DNA of 32,464 nt, from NCBI GenBank assembly GCA_002420145.1, contig DIHL01000086.1:1-32464 (forward strand), in the 5' to 3' direction. Positions 24,092 through 31,780 of this stretch are shown piece by piece. This DNA is from Bacteroidetes bacterium UBA5697 (GTDB taxonomy: Bacteria > Bacteroidota > Bacteroidia > B-17B0 > Aurantibacillaceae). The notes below the pieces were generated by a model. The model was not told the DNA's origin. It saw only the letters and a list, made by a program, of their open reading frames with translations, and ran no database searches. Every line of letters starts with the position of its first letter. Position 1 is the first letter of the stretch. Both the position numbers and the translations under genes were made by a program.

Positions 24092-25045
24092 TTATTTGTT
24101 AAATAACGTGTTTTGAGCCATAATATTATGGAACACACCAGAAAAACTTGTGCTAAATTTTTTAGCACCTACAAAGTTAAGATGCTCATTGTCAAAAAAT
24201 AAGGTAGAATCGCTAAATTTTAACGAATCTGTATAGTCAAAATACGGGATATGGTTAATGAAAGCAACATTATGTAGTTGATTAACAAGGTTAGGTTTGT
24301 TTATCACTTGATGGTAACCTCCACCGTAAATAGGAGTGGTTACTAGCGTGAGGCTTATATGATTATTTTTAGAAAACGCAATAATTGAGTCGAGATAGTT
24401 TCTGTTTTTTTTGCTTATAAACGAATAAATAGGTGTTCCTTCAGAAAGCTGCCCACGCTCATTTGCTGCAGCCGTTTGAAATCCTTTATACATTAGTGTG
24501 TCGTATTTGCCAGGAATATCTAACCAACCATGAAGCGATGTACTTAAATATTCTATCTGCGTAAACGGTAATGAGTGAAATGGATTGTAATAAAATGAAT
24601 TAAATCTGGAATCTATGTTGTTGAGTTCTGTTCTTAGGTATTTATTTTTTAGATATGGAAAATACCGAGGAAAGTCATTTAGCATGTCGATATCGCTTTT
24701 AAGTGAAAAGTAATCTATGTTTAAAATTACGTGCTTAGGTTTTTGATGTTGATGGCAATACGTTTTTAATAACGTATAGTTTACTCTTAAAGAAGCACCA
24801 CTTACACCAAGGTTAAAACTATTTAAATGTGTAATGCTATCAAATGTTTTGGGTTCAAAGTGCATTTCAGCTCTCGATGAACCTAAAAATAATACATCGT
24901 ATGTGTTACTTTCTTTTAAAAATAGTTCATTGTATTTGTTGAAAATACCTTGTTTGTTTTTTTTAATACCGGCATACAAAAATGCCCTGTAAACAAAAAG
25001 TATACAAACTATCGCGATTATATATATGATTATTTTTTTAATCAA
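24092..25045 (-). CDS. SGNH-hydrolase-like partner of the MBOAT acyltransferase
   Basis: Protein of 317 residues with an N-terminal membrane anchor (about 4-22) and a periplasmic SGNH-like domain. Block I is VLFLGSSRAEMHF (Ser57 as probable nucleophile), block II is FNLGVSGASLR, and the C-terminal Asp-His pair is FFDNEHLNFVGA (Asp285, His288). This is the class of DltD and AlgJ/AlgX proteins that receive an acyl group exported by an MBOAT protein and pass it to a cell-surface polymer. The start codon overlaps the stop of the MBOAT gene by 4 bp, which supports a functional pair. Acceptor polymer unknown. Confidence 0.8.
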   Translation of the reverse strand: MIKKIIIYIIAIVCILFVYRAFLYAGIKKNKQGIFNKYNELFLKESNTYDVLFLGSSRAEMHFEPKTFDSITHLNSFNLGVSGASLRVNYTLLKTYCHQHQKPKHVILNIDYFSLKSDIDMLNDFPRYFPYLKNKYLRTELNNIDSRFNSFYYNPFHSLPFTQIEYLSTSLHGWLDIPGKYDTLMYKGFQTAAANERGQLSEGTPIYSFISKKNRNYLDSIIAFSKNNHISLTLVTTPIYGGGYHQVINKPNLVNQLHNVAFINHIPYFDYTDSLKFSDSTLFFDNEHLNFVGAKKFSTSFSGVFHNIMAQNTLFNK

Positions 25046-26445
25046 AATTGAAAATAAATAAAGCTGTTGGCATTAAAATTACCTAAACAAAAAATAAGAC
25101 AAAGTATAACAATATAAAAAGTAGGTGCTAAATAATTTTCTTTAAAATCAGATAGTTTTAAGAGCGTATATTCTTCTTGAATTTCCTTTATAAATAATAT
25201 TGCTAATACAAAGGTTAACGCAACAAAAAATAATCTATCATTCAATGCAAACAAGTGATTTAAACCATTTGTGACATTAAAGTGAATGAAAATTTCTTGA
25301 TAAATAAAGGTTAAATTATGGATATTATTTGCTCTAAACGCAATAAAGAAAATAGACACAAAAAATAGAGTGTACATCCATTTTAAGAGGCTAGGTATTT
25401 TAATATGTTGTTTAGTTGGAATGTGTTCTAATAAATAAAATAAACCATTTAGTAAACCCCAAATAATGAAAGTAAAATTTGCACCATGCCATAATCCACT
25501 TAATAAAAAAACCATTAAAATATTGAATATCCACTTCGTCGTACTAACTCTATTTCCGCCAATAGAGATGTAAACATATTCTTTAAACCAACTAGTTAAA
25601 CTGATATGATGCCTTTGCCAGTATTCGGTAATTGATTTGGATAATAAAGGTCGTTTCCAGTTAATATTTAAATTGATTTTGAAGAGTTTGGCTACTCCAA
25701 TGGCGATGTCGGAATAACCTGAAAAATCAGCATACAACTGAATTAAAAATAAAATGCCGATGATGATAAATTCAATAGAGTTAAAATCGTTTGGTAAGTT
25801 GTTAAACACAGGATTGACTAAATAAGCAATATTATCAGCAATCACCATTTTTTTAAAGAATCCCCAGATGATTAATTTCGAAGCATTACCCCATTCAATA
25901 TCTTTAAAATAATGGATTGTTTTTAATTGCGGCATTAAGGTGTGATGCCGCACAATTGGGCCAGCTACCATATGTGGAAAAAAGGACACGTATAATAAAA
26001 AATCTTTTAAGGTATCATCGGCTTTGTATTTATTGCGATATACATCAATAGTGTAGCTAATGGATTGAAAAGTGTAAAAAGAAAGTCCCGCTGGAATGAT
26101 AAAGTTGGAAAGTAATTGTGGATTATTTGAGAATAAAGAAAGACCTGAATTATAAAAAAAGACAAAGTATTTAAAAGCAAATAATACACCGATGTTACTA
26201 ATGATACTTAAAACTAAAAGTGTTTTGCGTTTAGCTTGATTTTGGGAATTGGAAATAGCTTTTGCTAAATAGAAATCCAGACCTGATGTGCCAATTAACA
26301 ATAGCAGAAACCAAGGATTATAAGAAAAGTAAAAATAATAAGAGGCTATTAATAAAAATAGATTTCGATGTTTTGCAGGAGTTAGCCAATACGCAGTAAA
26401 TACGATTGGCAAAAACACTAAAAATATGAGTGAATTGAATAACAT
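25042..26445 (-). CDS. MBOAT O-acyltransferase (AlgI/DltB type)
   Basis: Multi-pass membrane protein of 467 residues, typical AlgI length, with about ten hydrophobic helices. Family landmarks are SFYTFQSISYTIDVYR (122-137), FFPHMVAGPIVRHH (155-168), LYADFSGYSDIAIG (237-250), WQRHHISLTSWFKEYVYI (276-293, His280) and the catalytic GLWHGANFTFIIWG (317-330, His320). Such proteins move an acyl group, usually acetyl, from a cytoplasmic donor across the inner membrane for O-acylation of an extracellular polysaccharide or teichoic-acid-like polymer. It is paired with the SGNH gene by a 4-bp overlap. It starts 50 bp from the pssA start on the opposite strand, so the two divergent promoters share a very small region. 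Confidence 0.93.
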   Translation of the reverse strand: MLFNSLIFLVFLPIVFTAYWLTPAKHRNLFLLIASYYFYFSYNPWFLLLLIGTSGLDFYLAKAISNSQNQAKRKTLLVLSIISNIGVLFAFKYFVFFYNSGLSLFSNNPQLLSNFIIPAGLSFYTFQSISYTIDVYRNKYKADDTLKDFLLYVSFFPHMVAGPIVRHHTLMPQLKTIHYFKDIEWGNASKLIIWGFFKKMVIADNIAYLVNPVFNNLPNDFNSIEFIIIGILFLIQLYADFSGYSDIAIGVAKLFKINLNINWKRPLLSKSITEYWQRHHISLTSWFKEYVYISIGGNRVSTTKWIFNILMVFLLSGLWHGANFTFIIWGLLNGLFYLLEHIPTKQHIKIPSLLKWMYTLFFVSIFFIAFRANNIHNLTFIYQEIFIHFNVTNGLNHLFALNDRLFFVALTFVLAILFIKEIQEEYTLLKLSDFKENYLAPTFYIVILCLIFCLGNFNANSFIYFQF

Positions 26446-26494
26446 CTTTTGTAAATATACAAACGATTTAATTTATATATATTTACACCGTAAA

Positions 26495-27280
26495 ATGAAT
26501 ATTAAAAAACATATCCCAAATGCTATCACCTGCTGTAATTTATTGTGCGGTTGTTTAGCTATTGTTCAGGCTTTTGAAGGCAATTTAGTGTATTCGGCTT
26601 ATTTAGTTGGTTTAGCCGCTATCTTCGATTTTTTTGATGGTTTTGCAGCTCGTTTATTAAGAGTAGCATCTCCCATTGGTAAAGATTTAGATAGCTTAGC
26701 GGATATGGTAACTTTTGGAGTAGTGCCTGGGTTTGTAATGTTTAAGTTAATTTTCATGGGGCTTTTAGTTTATGGTATTGATGGATTATCTTCTGAAGGA
26801 TGGACCATCTATCCGCCTTTATCAGTAAATGGAGTAACTAATGAAAGAACGATTTTGCCTGAATATGTTATTTATTCAGCTTTTTTAATTCCAGTATTTT
26901 CTGCTATCCGTTTAGCGAAATTTAATAATGATAATCGTCAATCGGATTCTTTTATAGGGGTTCCAACTCCTGCTAATGCTATCTTTATTTGTTCAATTCC
27001 TTTAATTTCCGAACATAATGATATCAGTTTTGTGTTAAATCCTTATGTTTTAATTATTGTAACAATTATTTTTAGTTTACTTTTAATATCCGAAATCCCT
27101 CTATTTGCTTTAAAATTCCGTAATTTCTCTTGGCGAGGAAATAGAATTCGTTATTCGTTTTTAGGATTAAGTTTATTACTTCTTATTACTTTGCAATACG
27201 TTGGTATCCCTCTAATCATTATACTTTATATTTTGATGAGTTTAGTAACCAACTTTTATTTGAAGAGAAGAGTTGTTTAA
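26495..27280 (+). CDS. pssA: CDP-diacylglycerol--serine O-phosphatidyltransferase
   Basis: Integral membrane enzyme of 261 residues that makes phosphatidylserine from CDP-diacylglycerol and serine, the precursor of phosphatidylethanolamine. The CDP-alcohol phosphotransferase motif is complete: Asp45, Asp48, Gly49, Arg53, Gly62, Asp66 and Asp70 in DFFDGFAARL and GKDLDSLAD. Several further helices follow (AIFICSIPLI, LIIVTIIFSLLLI, SFLGLSLLLLI). The start chosen is the ATG at 26495, giving MNIKKHIPNAITCCNLLCG, the usual N-terminus; the frame extends to 26426 but that would overlap the divergent MBOAT gene. Serine specificity follows from family resemblance rather than a decisive residue. Confidence 0.9.
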   Translation: MNIKKHIPNAITCCNLLCGCLAIVQAFEGNLVYSAYLVGLAAIFDFFDGFAARLLRVASPIGKDLDSLADMVTFGVVPGFVMFKLIFMGLLVYGIDGLSSEGWTIYPPLSVNGVTNERTILPEYVIYSAFLIPVFSAIRLAKFNNDNRQSDSFIGVPTPANAIFICSIPLISEHNDISFVLNPYVLIIVTIIFSLLLISEIPLFALKFRNFSWRGNRIRYSFLGLSLLLLITLQYVGIPLIIILYILMSLVTNFYLKRRVV

Positions 27281-27306
27281 GCTTTTTAGGTTCAATTTTA
27301 TTTTCT

Positions 27307-27349
27307 TGCCCTCTCTGCGAAAAAACTTTACCCTCTTGCGGTTAAACAA
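27307..27349. repeat. Degenerate CTGCGAAAA/TTGCGGTTAAAC intergenic repeat
   Basis: Sequence between pssA and the ABC ATPase built of CTCTGCGAAAAAAC and CTCTTGCGGTTAAAC halves. It recalls interspersed TGCG-containing repeats in intergenic DNA of Flavobacteriia (recalled, not searched). A related element is at 30636-30662 in front of the adaptor gene. Probably a decayed repeat copy with no coding role. Confidence 0.4.
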
Positions 27350-27418
27350 ATCCATAAACGACTATTTTTCGTCATAAGCGGTAGCTTTTGTATTGCTTTA
27401 TATCGCTACTTTTAGTTC

Positions 27419-28078
27419 GTGATAAAACTAGAGCAAATACGCAAAGCTTATAAATTAAATAATACGTCTTTTGAGGTATTAAAAGGAATTGATATGCATA
27501 TCAAAGAAGGGGAGTTTGTTTCTATTATGGGATCTTCGGGTTCAGGAAAATCAACCTTATTAAATATTTTGGGAATTTTAGATAATTATGATTCTGGAAC
27601 CTACATGCTTAATAATACTTTGATTAAAGATTTGTCGCAAACGAAGGCGGCTCAGTTACGTAATCAGTTTATAGGTTTTGTATTTCAATCCTTTAATTTA
27701 TTGTCATTTAAAAATGCCATGGAAAATGTGGCCTTGCCTTTATATTATCAAAAAGTATCTCGTAAAGAACGAAATATAAAAGCTTTAGAATATTTAGATA
27801 GAGTTGGTTTAAAAGATTGGGCACATCATTTACCAAGCGAAATGAGTGGTGGACAAAAACAACGTGTAGCCATTGCTCGTGCATTAATTGGAAATCCAAA
27901 AGTTATTTTTGCTGATGAACCTACAGGAGCTTTAGATTCTCAAACCTCTATTGAAGTAATGGACATTTTTAAAGATATTCATCAGCAAGGTAAAACAATT
28001 GTTTTGGTAACTCACGAAAACGATATTGCAGCTTTAACAGACAGAACTATCAGATTAAAAGACGGACTTATCATTTAA
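27419..28078 (+). CDS. MacB/LolD-type ABC transporter ATPase
   Basis: Nucleotide-binding subunit of 219 residues. Walker A GSSGSGKST (38-46, Lys44), Q-loop Gln90, signature MSGGQKQRVAIARA (142-155), Walker B VIFADEP with Glu167, and switch His199 (LVTHEN) are all present. Length and the LKGIDMHIKEGEFVSIMG start are typical of the MacB/LolD/FtsE class, which drives transport without a substrate channel (mechanotransmission). The start is GTG at 27419, with TACTTTTA (one mismatch to TAnnTTTG) ending three bases upstream, so the leader may be very short. The next gene begins 4 bp after its stop; it opens a four-gene exporter operon. Confidence 0.94.
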   Translation: MIKLEQIRKAYKLNNTSFEVLKGIDMHIKEGEFVSIMGSSGSGKSTLLNILGILDNYDSGTYMLNNTLIKDLSQTKAAQLRNQFIGFVFQSFNLLSFKNAMENVALPLYYQKVSRKERNIKALEYLDRVGLKDWAHHLPSEMSGGQKQRVAIARALIGNPKVIFADEPTGALDSQTSIEVMDIFKDIHQQGKTIVLVTHENDIAALTDRTIRLKDGLII

Positions 28079-28082
28079 AATT

Positions 28083-29312
28083 ATGTTTGATTTAGATAAG
28101 TGGCAAGAAATATTAGGAACAATTAATAAAAACAAACTCCGTACTTTTTTAACGGCGTTTAGTGTGGCGTGGGGAATTTTTATTTTGATTGTTTTATTAG
28201 CTGCTGGTCAAGGATTAAGAAATGGAGCGCAATCGCAATTTGGTAATGATGCTGCCAATAGTATTTGGATTGATGGCGGACAAACAAGTATGGCATATGA
28301 AGGTTATAAACCTGGAAAAAATATTCAATTAACAAATTCAGATTATTACTATGTTAAATATGCCGTAGATGGCGTAGATCATGCTTCGGCAGTTTATGAT
28401 GGAAGAGCTGGAAAGGTTTTGTCTTATAAAAATGAACATGCTGGTTTTACAGTGCGTTCTTGCGCCCCTGATCATAATTTATTAGAAAAAGCAAAAATCA
28501 TATCCGGACGTTTTATCAATCAAAATGATTTTAATGATTTTAGAAAAGTCTGTGTTATTGGAATTCCAGTGAGAGATGCTTTATTTAAAACGGAAGATCC
28601 TATTGATAAATTTATTGATGTATCAGGAACTAAATATAAAGTAGTAGGTGTATTCAACGACCCTGGTAAGGGCGACAACGATCGAATTTATATCCCTTTA
28701 TTAACGGCTCAAAGAATATATAATGGAAAGGATAATGTAAATGTAATTTGGGCAAGTACAGGAACAGTTAGTACAGAATACAGTAATCAAATGGTTACAA
28801 CTATTAGAAATGCTTTAGCTAAAAAATACCATTTTAATCCTTTGGATATGAATGCGGTTGGTGTCTTTAATAATAATGTAGAGTATAAACGTATCATGGG
28901 AATGTTGGATGGCATAAAAATATTTGTATTTATTATTGGTGTATTTACTTTAATAGCAGGTGTTGTAGGAGTGAGTAATATTATGATGATTGTTGTGAAA
29001 GAGCGCACAAAAGAAATTGGTGTTCGTAAAGCTTTAGGTGCTTCGCCTTGGTCCATTGTATCTTTAATTATTCAAGAATCTATTTTTATAACTTCTATTG
29101 CTGGTTATATTGGATTGATGTTAGGTATTGGTTTGGTTGAGTTAATAAAATATTTTGGGTTAGAAGGTGATTTTTTTAAAAACCCAGATGTCGATTTGTC
29201 TATTGCAATTACGGCAGTAGTATTAATAGTTGTAGCTGGAGCATTAGCGGGTTTATTCCCTGCAATCAAGGCTGCAAAAGTTGAACCCATAACAGCATTA
29301 AGAGAAAGTTAA
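28083..29312 (+). CDS. MacB-type ABC permease, first copy
   Basis: Permease of 409 residues with MacB architecture: a helix at about 20-42 (TFLTAFSVAWGIFILIVLLA), a large periplasmic core domain (about 45-275), and the FtsX domain with three helices near 280-300, 330-355 and 375-395. The conserved stretch SNIMMIVVKERTKEIGVRKA marks the cytoplasmic coupling region. The end PITALRES is typical. Together with the second permease it should form a heterodimer driven by the ATPase. Starts 4 bp after the ATPase and ends 1 bp before the second permease. Confidence 0.93.
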   Translation: MFDLDKWQEILGTINKNKLRTFLTAFSVAWGIFILIVLLAAGQGLRNGAQSQFGNDAANSIWIDGGQTSMAYEGYKPGKNIQLTNSDYYYVKYAVDGVDHASAVYDGRAGKVLSYKNEHAGFTVRSCAPDHNLLEKAKIISGRFINQNDFNDFRKVCVIGIPVRDALFKTEDPIDKFIDVSGTKYKVVGVFNDPGKGDNDRIYIPLLTAQRIYNGKDNVNVIWASTGTVSTEYSNQMVTTIRNALAKKYHFNPLDMNAVGVFNNNVEYKRIMGMLDGIKIFVFIIGVFTLIAGVVGVSNIMMIVVKERTKEIGVRKALGASPWSIVSLIIQESIFITSIAGYIGLMLGIGLVELIKYFGLEGDFFKNPDVDLSIAITAVVLIVVAGALAGLFPAIKAAKVEPITALRES

Positions 29313-29313
29313 T

Positions 29314-30567
29314 TTGATATTTGAACGAGATAATTGGCAAGAGATTTTTGCAACCATTCGCAAAAATAAACTCAGAACATTTTTAACGATGTTAGGTGTG
29401 TTTTGGGGTATTTTTATGTTGGTAATTATGCTTGGTTCGGGTAATGGTTTACGTAATGGTATTTTAAAAGAATTTGCAGGAACAGCAACTAATAGTTTTT
29501 TTGTATGGGCTCAGCAAACTACAAAGGCTTATAAAGGTATGAAGCCTAATCGTGGATTTAATTATACGTTGGCAGATGCAGAAGCATTAAAACAGTTACC
29601 TGAATTGGATGTTGTTTCTCCTTTAAATCAATTAGGTGGACACGAAGGAGCGAGTAATGTATTACGTGGTCTAAAAACAGCTGCTTGTGAAATACAGGCT
29701 TGTTATCCAAATATTACTGGAATTTCTGATATTAAATTAGGACAAGGTCGGTTTATTAATGATTTAGATATTATCGAAAAAAGAAAAATTTGTGTGATAG
29801 GGCCAAGAGTCGTTGAAATGCTTTTTAAAAAAGATGAAAAAGTGATTGGCGAATACATTCGTGTGAATGGAGTTTACTTTAGAGTGGTAGGAGTTACCTC
29901 TCCATCTGCAGGAGGAAATGAAGGAAGGCAGCAAGCTCAAAGAATAAATATTCCTTTTAGTACGTTTCAGAATGCTTTTAACTATGGAGATGTAGTAGGT
30001 TGGTTTGCTATTAAATCAAAAGATAATATTCCGGCTGAGCAATCAGAAGAAAAAGTAATGGCAATTTTAAAAGAACGTCATAAAATTGCACCCGACGATA
30101 TGAAAGCTATTGGTCATTGGAATATGGCTGTAGAATATAATAAGTTAAGTGGCTTGTTTATGGGAATAGAAATTTTAGTTTGGATAGTTGGTATTGGTAC
30201 TTTATTAGCAGGAGTTATTGGTATTAGTAATATTATGTTGATAGTTGTAAAAGAACGTACAAAAGAAATTGGTGTAAAACGAGCGTTAGGAGCAGTACCA
30301 TCTCAAATTATTGGACAAATTATATTAGAAGCAGTTTTTTTAACGGCAATTTCTGGGTACTTTGGATTAGTGATTGGTATAGGACTGTTAGAAGGATTAA
30401 ACGCTGCTATTGGAGATTCGGGTGAAATGTTTACAAATCCAACCGTTGATTTATCAGTAGCATTAAAAGCATTAACCGTATTAATTTTGAGTGGCGCTTT
30501 TGCTGGATTAATTCCAGCAAGTAAAGCGGTCGCTATTAAACCAGTAGAGGCATTAAGAACAGAATAA
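29314..30567 (+). CDS. MacB-type ABC permease, second copy
   Basis: Permease of 417 residues, clearly paralogous to the preceding gene: NWQEIFATIRKNKLRTFLT against KWQEILGTINKNKLRTFLT, and SNIMLIVVKERTKEIGVKRA against the same motif. Same layout: N-terminal helix, periplasmic domain, three-helix FtsX region, PVEALRTE end. The start is TTG at 29314, one base after the previous stop; the next ATG lies beyond the conserved N-terminal helix region, so TTG is almost certainly used. The periplasmic parts differ more than the membrane parts, as expected for the two halves of a heterodimer. Confidence 0.92.
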   Translation: MIFERDNWQEIFATIRKNKLRTFLTMLGVFWGIFMLVIMLGSGNGLRNGILKEFAGTATNSFFVWAQQTTKAYKGMKPNRGFNYTLADAEALKQLPELDVVSPLNQLGGHEGASNVLRGLKTAACEIQACYPNITGISDIKLGQGRFINDLDIIEKRKICVIGPRVVEMLFKKDEKVIGEYIRVNGVYFRVVGVTSPSAGGNEGRQQAQRINIPFSTFQNAFNYGDVVGWFAIKSKDNIPAEQSEEKVMAILKERHKIAPDDMKAIGHWNMAVEYNKLSGLFMGIEILVWIVGIGTLLAGVIGISNIMLIVVKERTKEIGVKRALGAVPSQIIGQIILEAVFLTAISGYFGLVIGIGLLEGLNAAIGDSGEMFTNPTVDLSVALKALTVLILSGAFAGLIPASKAVAIKPVEALRTE

Positions 30568-30635
30568 ACAATTAAAGAATTTTTGAATTAAAGAATATTA
30601 AGTGAATTAAAATTTAAATAATACAACATTACCTT

Positions 30636-30662
30636 TCTGCGATAATCAGCGAAATTTGCGGG
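30636..30662. repeat. Degenerate TCTGCGATAA/TCAGCGAAAT/TTGCGGG repeat
   Basis: Three imperfect tandem units of about 10 bp (TCTGCGATAA, TCAGCGAAAT, TTGCGGG) in the 112 bp between the second permease and the adaptor. Similar strings are familiar from intergenic DNA of Flavobacteriia (recalled, not searched). Related in style to 27307-27349. It ends 17 bp before the adaptor's ATG, so it may form part of that gene's leader. Confidence 0.45.
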
Positions 30663-30679
30663 AACAAAAAACAAACACT

Positions 30680-31780
30680 ATGATAAAAAAAATAATTAAA
30701 ATCACTTTGCTAGTTGCCTTTGTTGGCTTAATTTTTTGGACATTTTATTTCTTATACAATAAATCCCAAAAACCACCAGAGGTTTTTAAAACAGTCATGC
30801 CATTTGATACTTCTATTGTAAAAAAGACTGTAGCCACTGGTTCTGTTACACCTCGTAAAGAAGTGAATATGAAGTCACAAGTAAGCGGTATTATTGAGAA
30901 ATTATATATAGTTGCTGGTCAGCAGGTAAAACAAGGAGATGTAATTGCTAAAATAAAAATCATTCCTAATATGCTAAACCTTGCAAATGCTGAGAATAGA
31001 ATTAGTTCGGCTCAAGTAAATTATGATAATGCAAAAATGGATTACGATAGAAATAAAGCTTTGTTTGACCAAAACATTATTGCAAAAGCAGATATGCAAG
31101 CATTTGAATTGCGTTTAAATTCTAGTAAAGTAGAATTAGATGCAGCGATTAATCAATTGCAAATTATTAAAGAAGGTGCTTCTAAATCATCAGGTTCATC
31201 AAGTAATACATTTGTGAAAGCAACTATTACAGGTATGGTACTAGATGTTCCTGTTAAAGAAGGTGGACAAGTCATAGAAAGTAACACGTTTAATGAAGGG
31301 ACTACTCTTGCTTCTGTCGCTAATATGGGCGAAATGATTTTTGAAGGCAAATTGGATGAGAGTGAAGTAGGGAAGGTGCAAGAAAATATGGATATTGTTT
31401 TAACTATAGGTGCTATTGATAAAGAAAGCTTTAAAGCAAAATTAGAATATATTGCTCCAAAGGGTATTACAGAAAATGGAGCTATTCAATTTTTAATTCG
31501 TGCATCTATTGCTAAAGAAAATAGTTCGTTTTTGCGAGCAGGATATAGCGCTAATGCAGATATTATTTTATCTAAGAAAGATAAAGTAATGGCAATTCCC
31601 GAAAGTGTTTTGCAATTTGATAAAGAAAAACCATTTGTAGAAGTTGAAACAGCTAATCAGGTATTTGAAAAACGTTTTATTAAGACTGGATTATCAGATG
31701 GTATTAATATTGAAGTACTAGAGGGAATTAAAAAAACGGATAAACTAAAATTACCACAGTTAGTTGAAGCTTTAAATTAA
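30680..31780 (+). CDS. MacA/HlyD-type periplasmic adaptor
   Basis: Membrane-fusion protein of 366 residues. An N-terminal anchor (about 3-24) is followed by the first half of the barrel-sandwich/lipoyl domain (VTPRKEVNMKSQVSGIIEKL, GQQVKQGDVIAKI), an alpha-helical hairpin (about 95-165), the second lipoyl half (TITGMVLDVPVKEGGQVI) and the beta-barrel and proximal domains. It bridges the MacB-like permeases to an outer-membrane TolC channel, which is not in this window. ATG at 30680; the frame is open to 30656 but only through the repeat. It lies 112 bp after the second permease and its last 4 bp overlap the end of the convergent barrel gene. Confidence 0.92.
   Translation: MIKKIIKITLLVAFVGLIFWTFYFLYNKSQKPPEVFKTVMPFDTSIVKKTVATGSVTPRKEVNMKSQVSGIIEKLYIVAGQQVKQGDVIAKIKIIPNMLNLANAENRISSAQVNYDNAKMDYDRNKALFDQNIIAKADMQAFELRLNSSKVELDAAINQLQIIKEGASKSSGSSSNTFVKATITGMVLDVPVKEGGQVIESNTFNEGTTLASVANMGEMIFEGKLDESEVGKVQENMDIVLTIGAIDKESFKAKLEYIAPKGITENGAIQFLIRASIAKENSSFLRAGYSANADIILSKKDKVMAIPESVLQFDKEKPFVEVETANQVFEKRFIKTGLSDGINIEVLEGIKKTDKLKLPQLVEALN

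Noticed and set aside
26426..26494. Upstream extension of pssA
   Set aside because: Would overlap the divergent MBOAT start; the extra residues do not resemble PssA, while MNIKKHIPNAIT does.
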